From Buxus sempervirens (lineage: Eukaryota > Streptophyta > Magnoliopsida > Buxales > Buxaceae): 64,000 nt of DNA. The translations under genes were made by a program, and so were the position numbers. Shown here piece after piece: positions 22,865 through 33,852 of this stretch (position 1 is the first letter of the stretch; each line of letters begins with the position of its first letter). Under the pieces are notes generated by a model. The model was not told where the DNA came from and ran no database searches. It saw only the letters and a program-made list of their open reading frames with translations. The stretch spans positions 29,134,858 to 29,198,857 of the forward strand of contig OX387190.1 in assembly GCA_947561395.2 (NCBI GenBank). Reading direction: 5' to 3'.

Positions 22865-22976
22865 CTCCACTAAAGTTTCTGGTAAAAATTTCAAACTACA
22901 TATTCACACAAACAACTCTGCCCGTTTTCTTTCCTGGATTCCTCATCTGATGCACCAACATCACAACTGCCTCATG
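22865..22976 (-). pseudogene. Tandem decayed copy of the neighbouring gene's last exon
   Basis: About 111 bp downstream of the true last exon (23007-23076) lies a second copy at 22892-22965. It encodes DVGASDEESRKE, against DDDASDEESAKE in the working exon, then CLC. Loss of two bases in the TG run shifts the frame before the CVIM end, and the acceptor region has changed. The duplicated unit also includes flanking sequence ('ctccac', 'aaactaca'). Confidence 0.7.
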
Positions 22977-23006
22977 ACTCCACCAATGTTCAGGTGAAAG
23001 TGCAAA

Positions 23007-26000
23007 CTACATAATCACACACAAACATTTCTGCGCTTTTTCTTTCGCGGATTCCTCATCAGATGCATCATCGTCGCTGCAAAAGGAGAATGTTTAAATG
23101 TCAGAAAATGCTAAATGACCAAAAAACAAAACAAAAAACATGTATTAAACAGGGGGTTTTGTGATGTATCCACATGCAAATGTCTTCAAGCGCAAAAACA
23201 TAATAGCATGCCATCAACCTCATTGGATACGAATAGCAGAAGGTGGAGGTCAACCGCCTTCAGCAGGGAAGAAAACAACAGCTAAGAAGTTTACAGGCTG
23301 ATCTAGAGTCATAGACACATAAGAAAAAGAAACTAAAGAAATTCTCTAGACATAACAGCCATAGGAAATATAGCAGACACTGTGACAACACTCTTCGAAG
23401 TCAATTTCTCCAAGAACCCAGTTTCTCTTTCTTCTTCCTTTTTGCATTTTAGTGGATAAAGAAAATTTGTTAATGAAAAGAGGAACAACTAAAAATATTC
23501 AAATTATGTGTATCCAACAGCTGACTAAAATTTATTATCACATTATTTCAAGAATAAGACAGTTTCCCAATTGACCAAAAACTCCTCAACACCCAAATTG
23601 TCAGAATGTTACAAGCAGCATACTATTTGGTGAACCCCACTGGCCCAAGAGACACAAACTCCATTTGCAGATCAACTTGCCAAGTTGGGAGCAAGGAGAC
23701 TGACATGTTTGTGGGAATCCCTTCCAGTGAGATGATTGGGTAGGATGATAGATTTTAGAGTTGGGAAGAGGGAGTGGTTTATATAATGTACAGTGTTGTT
23801 GAGCACTTTATTGGCTGACAGTGTAGTGGGGTGTAGCAGGCATTCTCTCATTTGAAGAGCACATGTGTAACATTTTTTGATCCATTGATACAATCCATTT
23901 CTATTTGCTTATTAGGGGAAAAAAAAGGAGGCACTAGGCAGAGTACGGGCAATGTATTCAATGGAACAATTATATAAAAAAAAAATTTAAACACACACAC
24001 GCACAGGGGAGGAAAATGAAAATGGAAGTTCTCTGACAACTCTAAATTAAAAGCAAGAAAAAAAGTATGATGTGTAATTGGGCAGGAGTCAGGTATAAGG
24101 ATTCAACCTTGTCATTGACCATGGTTTATCAATTCCGCAAAGAGAAAAAGGGAGCAAGTACAACTGAGGTAACAAAGAAATCCTTCTTTTTATCAATGGT
24201 TGCAACCCATCAATCCACCACCTAAAGATCTGGGTTCAAAAGTCTGACATCAAGAACCTATAACATGCTAAAACCAAAGTAACATGCAAGTCGAAAAAAA
24301 TTTGTGAATCAATAGCATAACATTATACCTAAAGTAGATACAAACAGCTCTTTTGAATGATACAGGAAAAACCAAAACAAGGTTAAATACAATCTCGAAG
24401 GGCATTGTCTGCTGCTGTCTTAAATTTAAATAACAATGCATGAACTTTGCTTAACCCAGGTCTAAAAACCAAAACATTATTGATTTCTGCACCATTCAGT
24501 CCCATACTATCAGTTCCCTTTGTTCCTATGGAGCCATTACATGGTCAGAATCTGAAACGGGTAACAAATATTGGATTTTGGCAAGTTCTGATATACAACA
24601 TCACTGGACTCACTAGTTTATTAAATAAATCAAACAACAAGAAGAAGAAAACGACTCCCTATCCAATTAGCTGGTATCCACAAACCAGAATCTGCTCTGC
24701 GATCCATATCTAATCAGAAACCATTTCTCTATTCACACTATGCTTGGTCAAATCACTTGCAAGTGACTCCATTCATGACTTGTTCGATCTTTCTCTAATA
24801 CTTTCAGATCATTCAACATGCTCCCTCTCGCACATTCTCTATGAGCAACTACAAAGGTCTCCATTTTACATGCCCAAGCCATCTTAAGTTACTTTATGTT
24901 ATATCCCGTTAGAGCTATCTTTAGCCTCTTTTGAATAAATTCATTTTTTATCTTATTCCTAGTCTTTCACACATTCTACTCCACATCTTCAGCTAAGCTA
25001 CATTTATCTTGCGGATCTGTTACTTCACTTTTACGCAACATTATACATCATAGCAGGTCAAATGTCTGCCATAATGCTCTACAAGAGCCAGTCCACTTAT
25101 GTGATCCAGCTATAACTCCATGTGCAACATTTTATCAATAATACCCTTGCACTCAATACATAATAGGGTTGAAAACAACTATTACTATACAATTATAAGC
25201 AATAAAAATAAAGATAACTCTTGACTGACCTCATACTAGAGTAAAAAAAAGGGAATACATGACCTTATACATGTTAGATTGCTCTTAATAATAACATTGT
25301 GGTGAGAGGTGGGAGAAATGACACTCTACTGTGTAAGATACTTCTATTTGTTCAGAAAAACAAAAGAAAGCTCCTTAGGTATTTCATCAGAATAGGTAAA
25401 GCTTTTACACCTATCCATCATTGGAGACACAAATTAGAGTAGTCCACGAAACATTGATGGGATTGCAGGGTAATAGTACGAAAATTGTTTAAAACATGAG
25501 GAAGAAACTAGAATTTGGCTCAATCCTAGAAGTGGATAAAAGATGAGTTCTGAATTCCGATATCATGAGAAAGAAACCTAGAAGTTGAAGCTCATAATGA
25601 GGGTTCTTTTCCTCCTTCCCCCCACCCCACCCCAACACAAACACAAAAGGAGAATGGTATTTAGAGGAAGCCAGGTCCCTAATCCTATCCCCTTGTGAAT
25701 ATAACTGGCACTAGCTCCATCCTTTTCCTTGGTAGAAAATTTTTACCCATAAAAGAGCTCTTTCTTCACCTGAACCAATCTAAGCTAGGATCTAATATAA
25801 TTATCTACGAAAGATGAGTAAATCATAATGAGGACTTAATAAAAAGCCGTAGACTTTTGATCATTATATGCAGCATTGTCATAATTTTTGGCACCATATT
25901 TTCCTTTACTCAGGTCCTTAGTATTAAACCTTAAACAAGATGGAAAGATCAACTGTTGTACAGTATAAGAAATCCTGGAAAAAGCATCTTTAAGTAATCC

Positions 26001-27751
26001 TTTGCACAATATTTCGCCATTAGTCTCCCACAACTAGGCTGTGGAGGTTTAAGGCATTTCCATCATGATTAAGTCCCAAAATTATGTCATCAAGATCATT
26101 AGTTTTAAAGCCTATTAGATGCATAAATCAAGAGCAAGATCATGGGTTGGGTACCACCTAATTTACAGAGGGTGAAGCTTAAATTTGATGGCAGCAGTAC
26201 AGGTAATCTGGGGCCTTCTAGAATATGGGGAGTGTTTAGGGACACTAAAGGTGTGGTGATTCATGCATACTCAGAGTCCATTGGGACAGCCAACTCTGAG
26301 CTCAATTAGAGGCTTCAATTATAGACTTAAAGGAGGTGAAGCTGAAGGACTTCACGGATTTGGTGGTAGAAGGAGATTCATTAACGGACGCTCATTTGAT
26401 TCATTTGGCAAGGATCTTGGCTAGTGGGCTGAATTCCTTATTCCACGTGCAAGGTCAGCCAATGAATTGGCAGACCAGTTGGCTGGGGAAGTAGGTGTTT
26501 GAACCTCCTACTTTTTTTAGAAGTGCATGCTTGTGATGAGTGCATTTTGAAGTCAGCTGTTTGAGATATAAAAGATCAATTTTTCTAGCAAATAGCATTT
26601 GGGAGCTCTCCCCTGCATAGGCTGGAAAATAATTGTCATAGTTTAAAGGAAGATGACTCAGACATATTGCACAAATGAAGACGAATCCTATAGCATAAGA
26701 ACGCAAAATTGCAACAATATCTAAGAATTTTTCAAAAACTAAATCCCTAATGCACATGAGAAATCTAGAACAGAGAAGAGGGACAGAGGGAAGGCAAGAA
26801 AGGCAGGAGAGAGTGTTTGAGTACATAGGATCATGAGAAGAATAATGTAGAAATTAGTTCTAAGAACACACACAAATCAACACAATTGCTGAAAGTATGC
26901 ATTGACTTGAAGATCTGTAGATAAATGAAAACTTGGAATATAAGCAACAGTATATTAATCTAACTGTGACTACACATTATTTTTTTAGCCATGAGATATC
27001 ATGCTTTTCTTCAACGCATATTACATTTTGGATAACCATATACACGTTTAAGTCACAAGAAAAGTGAACAGAAAATATTTATGGATCTAAATTAATTAAA
27101 TTAACATGAAAGAATATCACAAAATTCATTTCCAGGATCAGAGAAAAAATGCATACTGCAATGGTTCATCCAAAAAAAAGACAAAATCAGTTCAGATTTA
27201 AAGTTTCAATACCTTTGCTCAAATTCCCTGATCTCGACAAGCTCTTTCCCACATGTATCTGTCCACTGCACTCTCTTTTCGATAGTAATAACACCAGTTT
27301 CACTTGATGCTTGATGGAAATTATCATCCCCACAAACTATTGGAACACAATTCGATGACCTCTTCAAGTTACCCTTGGGATAGACTTCCCCTATTTTACA
27401 ATCATTCCCGCCTTCAGTAATACAGTCTTCTCCTTTCTCAGAAACAGGAGGCTGTGCTGAAATGTCAAGTTGTTGGATGGGACCCACTTTTGGAGGGTGC
27501 GGACTCTCAAATTCTGCAGAAGTGCGACCGAAACAGATAAAAGATGCACATCCACTAGAAACTTGATTCTTCCCAGAGGCCAGCTGAAGCTCAGAGTTGG
27601 TTTCTCGCTCAACCAACTGGTATTGATTCCATGGTGAAACTTTCATGGGTCTTTCTTCGTCCTTGCGCCCCCAAAGAAGAAGAGTGAGACCCTTACTATA
27701 TCCATAAGCTGAAGAAGAAAAGAACCCTCCTCCTTCTACTGCCAGTAACAT
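23007..27751 (-). CDS. Conserved plant protein of unknown function with CaaX-type end
   Basis: Two coding exons, 27213-27751 and 23007-23076, join in phase (AG|C gives Ser) to make 202 residues. The N-terminus MLLAVEGGGFFSSSAYGYSK and the block VSPWNQYQLVERE are strongly conserved in a plant-only family I recognise but whose function I do not know. A middle part of low complexity follows, then RVQWTDTCGKELVEIREFEQ, an acidic Asp/Ser/Glu run and the end CLCVIM. CVIM fits a CaaX farnesylation box with a nearby second Cys for acylation, so membrane attachment is likely (inference). The intron is 4.1 kb and holds an RTE remnant and an L1 tail. A leader intron is likely: an acceptor gatgtccag lies 16 bp before the ATG, and a GTATAG donor near 29112 is a fair partner. 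Confidence 0.87.
24735..25090 (-). mobile_element. Decayed RTE-type LINE, 3' end of reverse transcriptase ORF
   Basis: The minus strand in one frame gives LRWLGHVKW after KNEFIQKRLKIAL. These match the end of plant RTE reverse transcriptases (the RWFGHV motif after a '...KIRNE' stretch). Stops and indels are frequent. It lies inside the intron of the gene at 23007-27751, in the same orientation as that gene. Confidence 0.6.
26145..26515 (+). mobile_element. L1-type LINE tail, RNase H domain, decayed
   Basis: The plus strand gives GWVPPNLQRVKLKFDGSSTG, the usual start of the RNase H domain in plant L1 elements, then GVFRDTKGVVIHAYSESIGT and, after frame breaks, ARILASGLNSLFHV. The RNase H catalytic Asp of KFDGS is present but the frame is broken several times. 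It lies antisense in the intron of the gene at 23007-27751. Confidence 0.75.
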
Positions 27752-27767
27752 TGGTTCTACTCATCTG

Positions 27768-29240
27768 GACATCGAAGAAGAATTTCCATATAATTTGCTT
27801 TCCCTCCTTTAAAGAAACTCTTCACCCACCTATATGTCAAAGTCAGGAATGCTGTCAGGGATCAGCTAAAAGGTCAAAACTAAAGAATTCTACCAAAGTG
27901 ACAAACAGAATCAGGTATTATATATTCCCAGGAAGCAGTCCTTTATACAATCACAAATATTACCTGCTCAAGCTTCTAAAATGTTCACAAACTAATATAC
28001 CAATAATTTACAAACCCAAATCATCTATAACACAGGTAATAGATTCCATCAAACAACACTCAAAATTGAAAGCGACCCCACTTTTTTTAACAACTGCAAA
28101 TCAAATGCAACAATAGTCTTCAGAAAATTGTTCAAAATATGCAGAAAGTAAATATTATAACCAAATTTTGCAGTCAAATAATAACATGCATCAACAAACA
28201 AGAAATTCACTTATTTGTATTGAATTTATAAAAACTTATTGCCTTAAAATTGGAGTTTGAAACATGTAGATGATCGTTAAATTCAAAAATCATCGAAGAA
28301 CAAGTCAATAAGTCTTTCAAACTGGACAATGACGAGCAAAAAAACTTAAAAAGGATATTAGAAAAAAAGAAAAGAAAAGAATAGAAAAGATGATAGGGAG
28401 AATAAAAAGAAAAATGAAAAAAAATTGTTTCTGGTGATGGTTGTGGGGTTGTCACTGTCACCACTATATTAAAATATAATAGTAACGGAATAAAATGAGA
28501 AGAACAAGAAGAAATTATGACCCAACCAATAGAAATCAAAACCATCGGAAACAAAAATAAATAAATTTAATAATTCAAAAGAGAAAATAAAACTAAAATT
28601 TAAAAAAAGAAAAAAAAAACTCACAAAACGGGACACCAAAAGAAAAACAAATTTAGCATCAGAGCCTTACCAATCTCAAATTGGTTATATGCAATCAAGC
28701 CAAATCTGACTAGCTTGCTTCCACACCCCATCACTACTCACCGCCCGACAGCGAGAGAAAGGAAAAGTTAACACCTCTGAAGATCCCAAACGAAAAGGCA
28801 TAACTAGATTGCTCCGGAGAGAAGTACAAAATTAAAAATATACATAAATATTAATAAGAGAAAGATCAGACATCTTTACTTCAACAGCAACTAGAGAAAA
28901 ATAAGACGACTTGCAACTGACAAACCCTAATTCGCTAACATGCACCAGCTCACACAACCCTAGCTAAGTTAGTCCGTATTTTCGCCGGAAAACCTAACAG
29001 TTTCTTCGCATTCAAGATTTCACACTAAAAACTCGAAACTCAAGAAGAATAAAGTGCAATTCAAATAGATTTAATCCTCCTTCGCATAGATTTAATCCTC
29101 CTCCTCCTATACCTGATTAAGAGACAAAGACCGATAACAGATCTCCCTCCATTGAACTGTCTATGTCATGTCGTCAAATCAACCGTTCTGGCATTCCCGA
29201 TCGCCGTCAGGGAGAAAACGAGAGCCAACGCACAGGTAAC
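27768..29240. other. Probable leader intron and 5' UTR of the upstream gene
   Basis: The sequence upstream of the ATG at 27751 is AT-rich with poly-A runs, then becomes more GC-rich at 29110-29230. On the minus strand a likely leader exon there ends 'cttaatcag' before gtataggagg. The duplicated words 'catagatttaatcctcct' at 29065 and 29084 are a short tandem repeat. The antisense frame 28207-28554 is low-complexity and not a gene. Confidence 0.4.
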
Positions 29241-29651
29241 CAGTCACTGTTAAATTAAGTAGCCTTTTATCTCAGTCCAGTGTTTTTAAAGTGAGATCAG
29301 GAAATGAGGCGCATGATAGCAACTAGCATCCACCGACTCTATAAACCCCCTAGGTTTTCCAATTTATTAATGGCCGCCTTTTCCTTAGGTAAATCATACG
29401 GACCGCTCTTTCTGAGTTTAGAAAAACTATAGATATCTCCCTTTATAATTTCATAATAACGCTCAACTCCCTCTAGATTTTGTCCCTTACAAATTTATAC
29501 ACATATTCAATTCTTTTATTCTTTAGTTTACATTAAGCAGATCAATGGTAGCATATGACAATGACATCATGTGAACCTTTTCCTACATTCATCCAGGCAA
29601 TTTGAAAAATATGCTGCCACATGGACTATTGACGGTTAAAGTTTTTTTTTT

Positions 29652-29775
29652 TTTTGTGGAACTCAGGGTATTCGGTCTGTTTACGCTCAATCGATTAATC
29701 CCTAAAAGCCCATGCAACACCCTGTAACCCACAAGGACCGGTTAAGTCTAAGGCTCATTGACCTTATGCAGGTAT
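29652..29775 (-). mobile_element. SINE-like element, minus strand
   Basis: On the minus strand the sequence runs from 'taaccggtccttgtggg' through 'gggattaatcgattg' to 'ggtattcgg'-complement and 'ccctgagttccac', then a long A run. I recognise this ending from Au-like tRNA-derived plant SINEs (memory only). The tRNA-like 5' end is not clear, so the copy may be truncated. The A tract is about 16 nt. Confidence 0.5.
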
Positions 29776-29789
29776 TGGAAAGCGTGTCA

Positions 29790-30715
29790 AAAAAATTGTA
29801 ATCATCATTCCTATTATGCCCTTACAATTCGCTACTAAACTTTATTAATGTAGGGGTATAACAATTCTCTCCGTTTCGATGCATTTAAACTTAAGAGACC
29901 AACCATCCGTTTACATACGTGCACTAGTACATGTACATCCCGTTGGTTTACAAGAAAAGAATTTTCCAACTTCCAGATGCTTCATTAGATTACATGTGTT
30001 TACAAAAGTCCTATAGATCTTGTTTTAATCAACTATTAAATAGAACAATTGACCCTTTTATAAGTTTTCATCAAAGAGAGCAAATCCGTTGTGACATTGT
30101 TTATATGACTGTCACTTGCCTAATTCGTGTGCCTGTTAATACAAGAAGTGATAAATGCATATGCCAAGTGGTTTTTTATATCGCTATTTGATGTCAAAGG
30201 TCGTAGACGATTTCGTTTCTTCGTCGAGTACCACATAACCTCAATAACATGGTAATTTTAGCCCTTATTAACAAGCTATCAACAGCTTTTCGGTTAAAAG
30301 GTACGGATCCTTCATGATAGGTTGATAGTCAATGATTAAAAATGAATCATACTCAATCATCAATAATTAAACATTAGTCATACTTCTAACCTTCGATAAT
30401 TTCATGAGTGCCTATGATGAACGGGCGATCTGGTCCAAGTTAACAAACGCTTACCCTTGAATATTTTCACGAAATTATGATTTATTTTTAACCTTTTTTT
30501 TTGGGAATTGATTTTTTTTCAATTACTTCAAAAAGCCTCACTTTTTCTTAATTATACTTGATATTATGTAACCCTTCTCTTCCTTACCCTACCATCCTTT
30601 GAACCCTTGACCTCATGTCTAGATATCCAGACCATAATCCAACGGAGCCAAGGAAGGAATAGTTTGATATAACGTAACGGAAGCCCATTTTTGCAAAACA
30701 ATCTGAAAATCACAA
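29790..30715. other. Intergenic, no gene seen
   Basis: No gene or clear repeat. The 86-codon frame at 29931-30191 has no recognisable domain and no splice context. Confidence 0.4.
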
Positions 30716-30724
30716 AAAGCGTTT

Positions 30725-31040
30725 GCTATTTCGGGAGCGATATTTCGACAAAGTTTCATAGAAATTTCATTTTTACAAGATCAGCGACACGAAATGTATC
30801 AGGAAAATGAGATTTTCCCAGTTTCCCTGATTTTGGCAAAAATATCGGCGAAATCTGGCAAAATAAACTAAAAAAATACAAAAAAAAGTACGAAAAATAA
30901 AATAAAATAAAACAAATACTTACTCGAGGGGAAATGTGACAAAATATTCCCTGATTTCGGCGATATTTCAACAAAATTTCTAAAAATTTCCCTCGAGCTT
31001 CCCTAGCAAAATGTCGGTGAAATGTGAAATTTCCATCCTT
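30725..31040. repeat. Low-complexity 'cgatatttcgacaaa' repeat region
   Basis: Two direct, imperfect copies of 'gcgatatttcgacaaagtttc' type sequence start near 30735 and 30959, with ccctgatttcggc words between them. It resembles a dispersed plant repeat, but I cannot fix its ends or class. The overlapping minus-strand frame at 30756-31136 is an effect of this repeat. Confidence 0.35.
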
Positions 31041-31089
31041 GATCACAAACAAAAGTAGCTTGTAGCTTATAAACAAAGCAAAGGTTTCA

Positions 31090-33780
31090 AGCACATGATG
31101 AAATAGCAGAATAGTACAATTTTGCACCCCCACCAAATCCCATAGAGCTGAGAGGTGAAAACAATGAAGAGAACCCTTGTACAGGTGAAAATTGATAAAT
31201 CCAGACTTCCTTTTCTTTTAATCGCCTTAAAATTTTCTTGACCATTTTGTCAAAGTCTACAAATAAGGATATCACTATTTCCAGTGCAGACATGGTTGCT
31301 TCCAAAACACAACACCCCCTGCAACCACATACAGAAAGAACAAATAATGTCCTGGTCTATGTTCTGTGGAGAGAGAGAGTGAGAGAGAATCGATGAGTGC
31401 AAATTATTAATAAAATAATTGTGTTGCCAATTCTGTATTTCTCACCATCTTCCCCAAAGCTACTACAACACATATTGATCTTTAAATAAAGTATAAGTGA
31501 ATATGTCAAAGGAAAAGAAAAGCAAGCCAATGAGGTAGTTAATGAGGAATCTGAAGGTTGAATGATGGAATGCTAAAAGGGGGAAATTTGCAACTCTGAA
31601 AGAATGATGCTTTTTCCTGGATGACCCCAGTATTGTATTATGATTATTTCTTTTCTTAAAGTGGTTTGTGGGGTATTAGAAGCTGCATCATCTTTTTCAA
31701 TAATAAAGGGTATGGTAAGGATAGAAAACCAATCAATTAAAGTATAACATCATTCAGGGTCCCAAAAGTACACCTCGCATGGGATTCTCTATTGTTCATA
31801 TACATATATCCATATATAAAGTGCCACCTTGAAAAGATGAAGTTGAAAATTTCTTGGTAGGGTAGCCCTTTTTTCAATCAATTTCAAGGAAATCTGAGAT
31901 AGATATGGAACTCATGCAATTGCCTTGTAAAGCAGCATTGGAAGTATTTCAGCAGAAACAATTTGTCAGCAGACCCAAAATACAATTAAGAGTAGGTGCA
32001 AGCACAAGATATTCACAACTATTAACATAAAAGTTGCATATATATGAACCTTGATCCCATCTGGATCACCAACAAAACACAGCTTACAATACAGGATCCT
32101 AGATTTGAGGCTCTAGTAGATGATAAGATGTCTGCAGAAATATGAAGAATTGCTGCTGAAAGAAAGATGTAAACACATGAATACTACCCAATGGAGAGTA
32201 ACAGATTTGCCAGCCTCCGCGTTTGAAAGTTTAACTATATCATTTTAGGCCTAGAAGAGTGGACAGATTAGCCATGGCTTGTCATCAAGAGTTGAATGCA
32301 AGATCTATGCAGCATCAAGGACAACTTAAACTTCACAAAAGCTATATAGTAGATGAACAAAAGGAAGATAACTAAAATTTTGTTTAACATACTTTCCCAG
32401 ATGATCAAAGTGAAAGATAAATTCACCTTACAACCAGCAAAAGCATAATTCAATTGGAGATTCAAGAAGTGTGAACAATTTAATTGAAATTAAGCCCACA
32501 ACCTGTCATCCCAGTACACAACATTCAACAACTGAATTAAAAGGAGACGCAAAATGAAATCTTTATATGAGAGGATGAGAGCTACAATAGAATTTTTCCA
32601 ATAGCATTTTTCCAACAAGTTAATAAAAGGGATTAAGTTGTCTTCTCGGGCAGTAACGATGCTTCAGTTAAAGATTTAATGCCAGTTTCAACAGCATATG
32701 TTAAAGCCACAGTGATTTTATGAGCTTCACTTAGGTTTAATCACTTCTCCAGGAACCAAGGCAATTGTGTGGAAAAGACTCAGAAAAATGCATAAATATC
32801 TTACATAACTGTTACAGCATTCTCCAAATTCTAATCTCTTTCCTAGTGGAATCCTGTAACCCAGAAACTAAATGAGCTAAGGAAAATCCTTCATAAAGGC
32901 ACTAGAATTGATTACATGCTCACTTGGGTAAACCTGAGTACCGAGTTACCAAACAGTGATCCTAAATGGAATCAACCCCCCTGGGCCCAATAGGATGAAT
33001 GAACACCAGCGCAACTACTTCACAAGAACAATAATTTTTTACAGCAAACACAATTGCTTACTGCTTCCGATAGAAAGATGAAGAACTCCCACTATTCTGT
33101 TTTCTTTTAGTCCTAGCCCAAGAATGTCCCTACGCTTCATACAAGGCACAATCATCTTCAAAACTTTGCACTGCTGTTCAGGATTTTACTTTTGAGATTA
33201 TTAGCTCTCATTTCTGACCCATTCAATTGATAGATCTCCACATGTTTTTCCTGCTTAAAATACTCACCCAACCAGTTAATCATTAACTTGGAGCAATCTG
33301 TTATATTTTACAACGGCTACACATAGGCCTATTACCACCATCTTGGTTCACAGACATCAACCATCACCAATCAACCAAACGTACAAAAATCTCCCATCGG
33401 ATAGAGCATTCACATAGAAAGCATACAATCCATAAGAAAAAGGGGAAAAAAGAGAGAAAAAAACAAAGGAAGAAAAAATAAAATAATAAGTTCCAAAGAG
33501 TGAACATGAAGCTGCAGACAAAAGCAAACAATTGCATATCAATATATTTGAAGGAAACAACTTACATCTATAAGTGGAACATCAAAAACAAATGACTGGA
33601 CAGAACCTCTCAACAGATCAGTAGACACTTTTGGTGCTCAAAGTGATGCATTATACCCCATGAGAGCTCACATGTGTATCTATTTCATTCTTCTTCAAAT
33701 ACGCCAACAGTGACGCAGGCATTGCAGATTTATTCCCTTAAGCAGCGACTTTTTCATATTCTGCTTTTGAAGTTGCAGTA
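31090..33780. other. Intergenic or 3' flank, no gene seen
   Basis: The right part (about 33500-33850) is likely the 3' UTR of the gene at 33853-40909. The rest holds only short open frames without motifs and AT-rich spacer. A (GA)n-like tract lies near 31370. Confidence 0.4.
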
Positions 33781-33852
33781 ATGAATAGAGAAATCCAATC
33801 ACATTGCTATTTCAACACTTGACCAACAGCAGCCACCTTGTGATGCAGACAT

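Noticed and set aside
28207..28554. 115-codon minus-strand frame
   Set aside because: Its long Phe/Ser run reflects an A/G-rich low-complexity stretch. It lies in a likely leader intron.
30756..31305. Two overlapping minus-strand frames (126 and 72 codons)
   Set aside because: They arise from the 'cgatatttc' repeat and show no domain.
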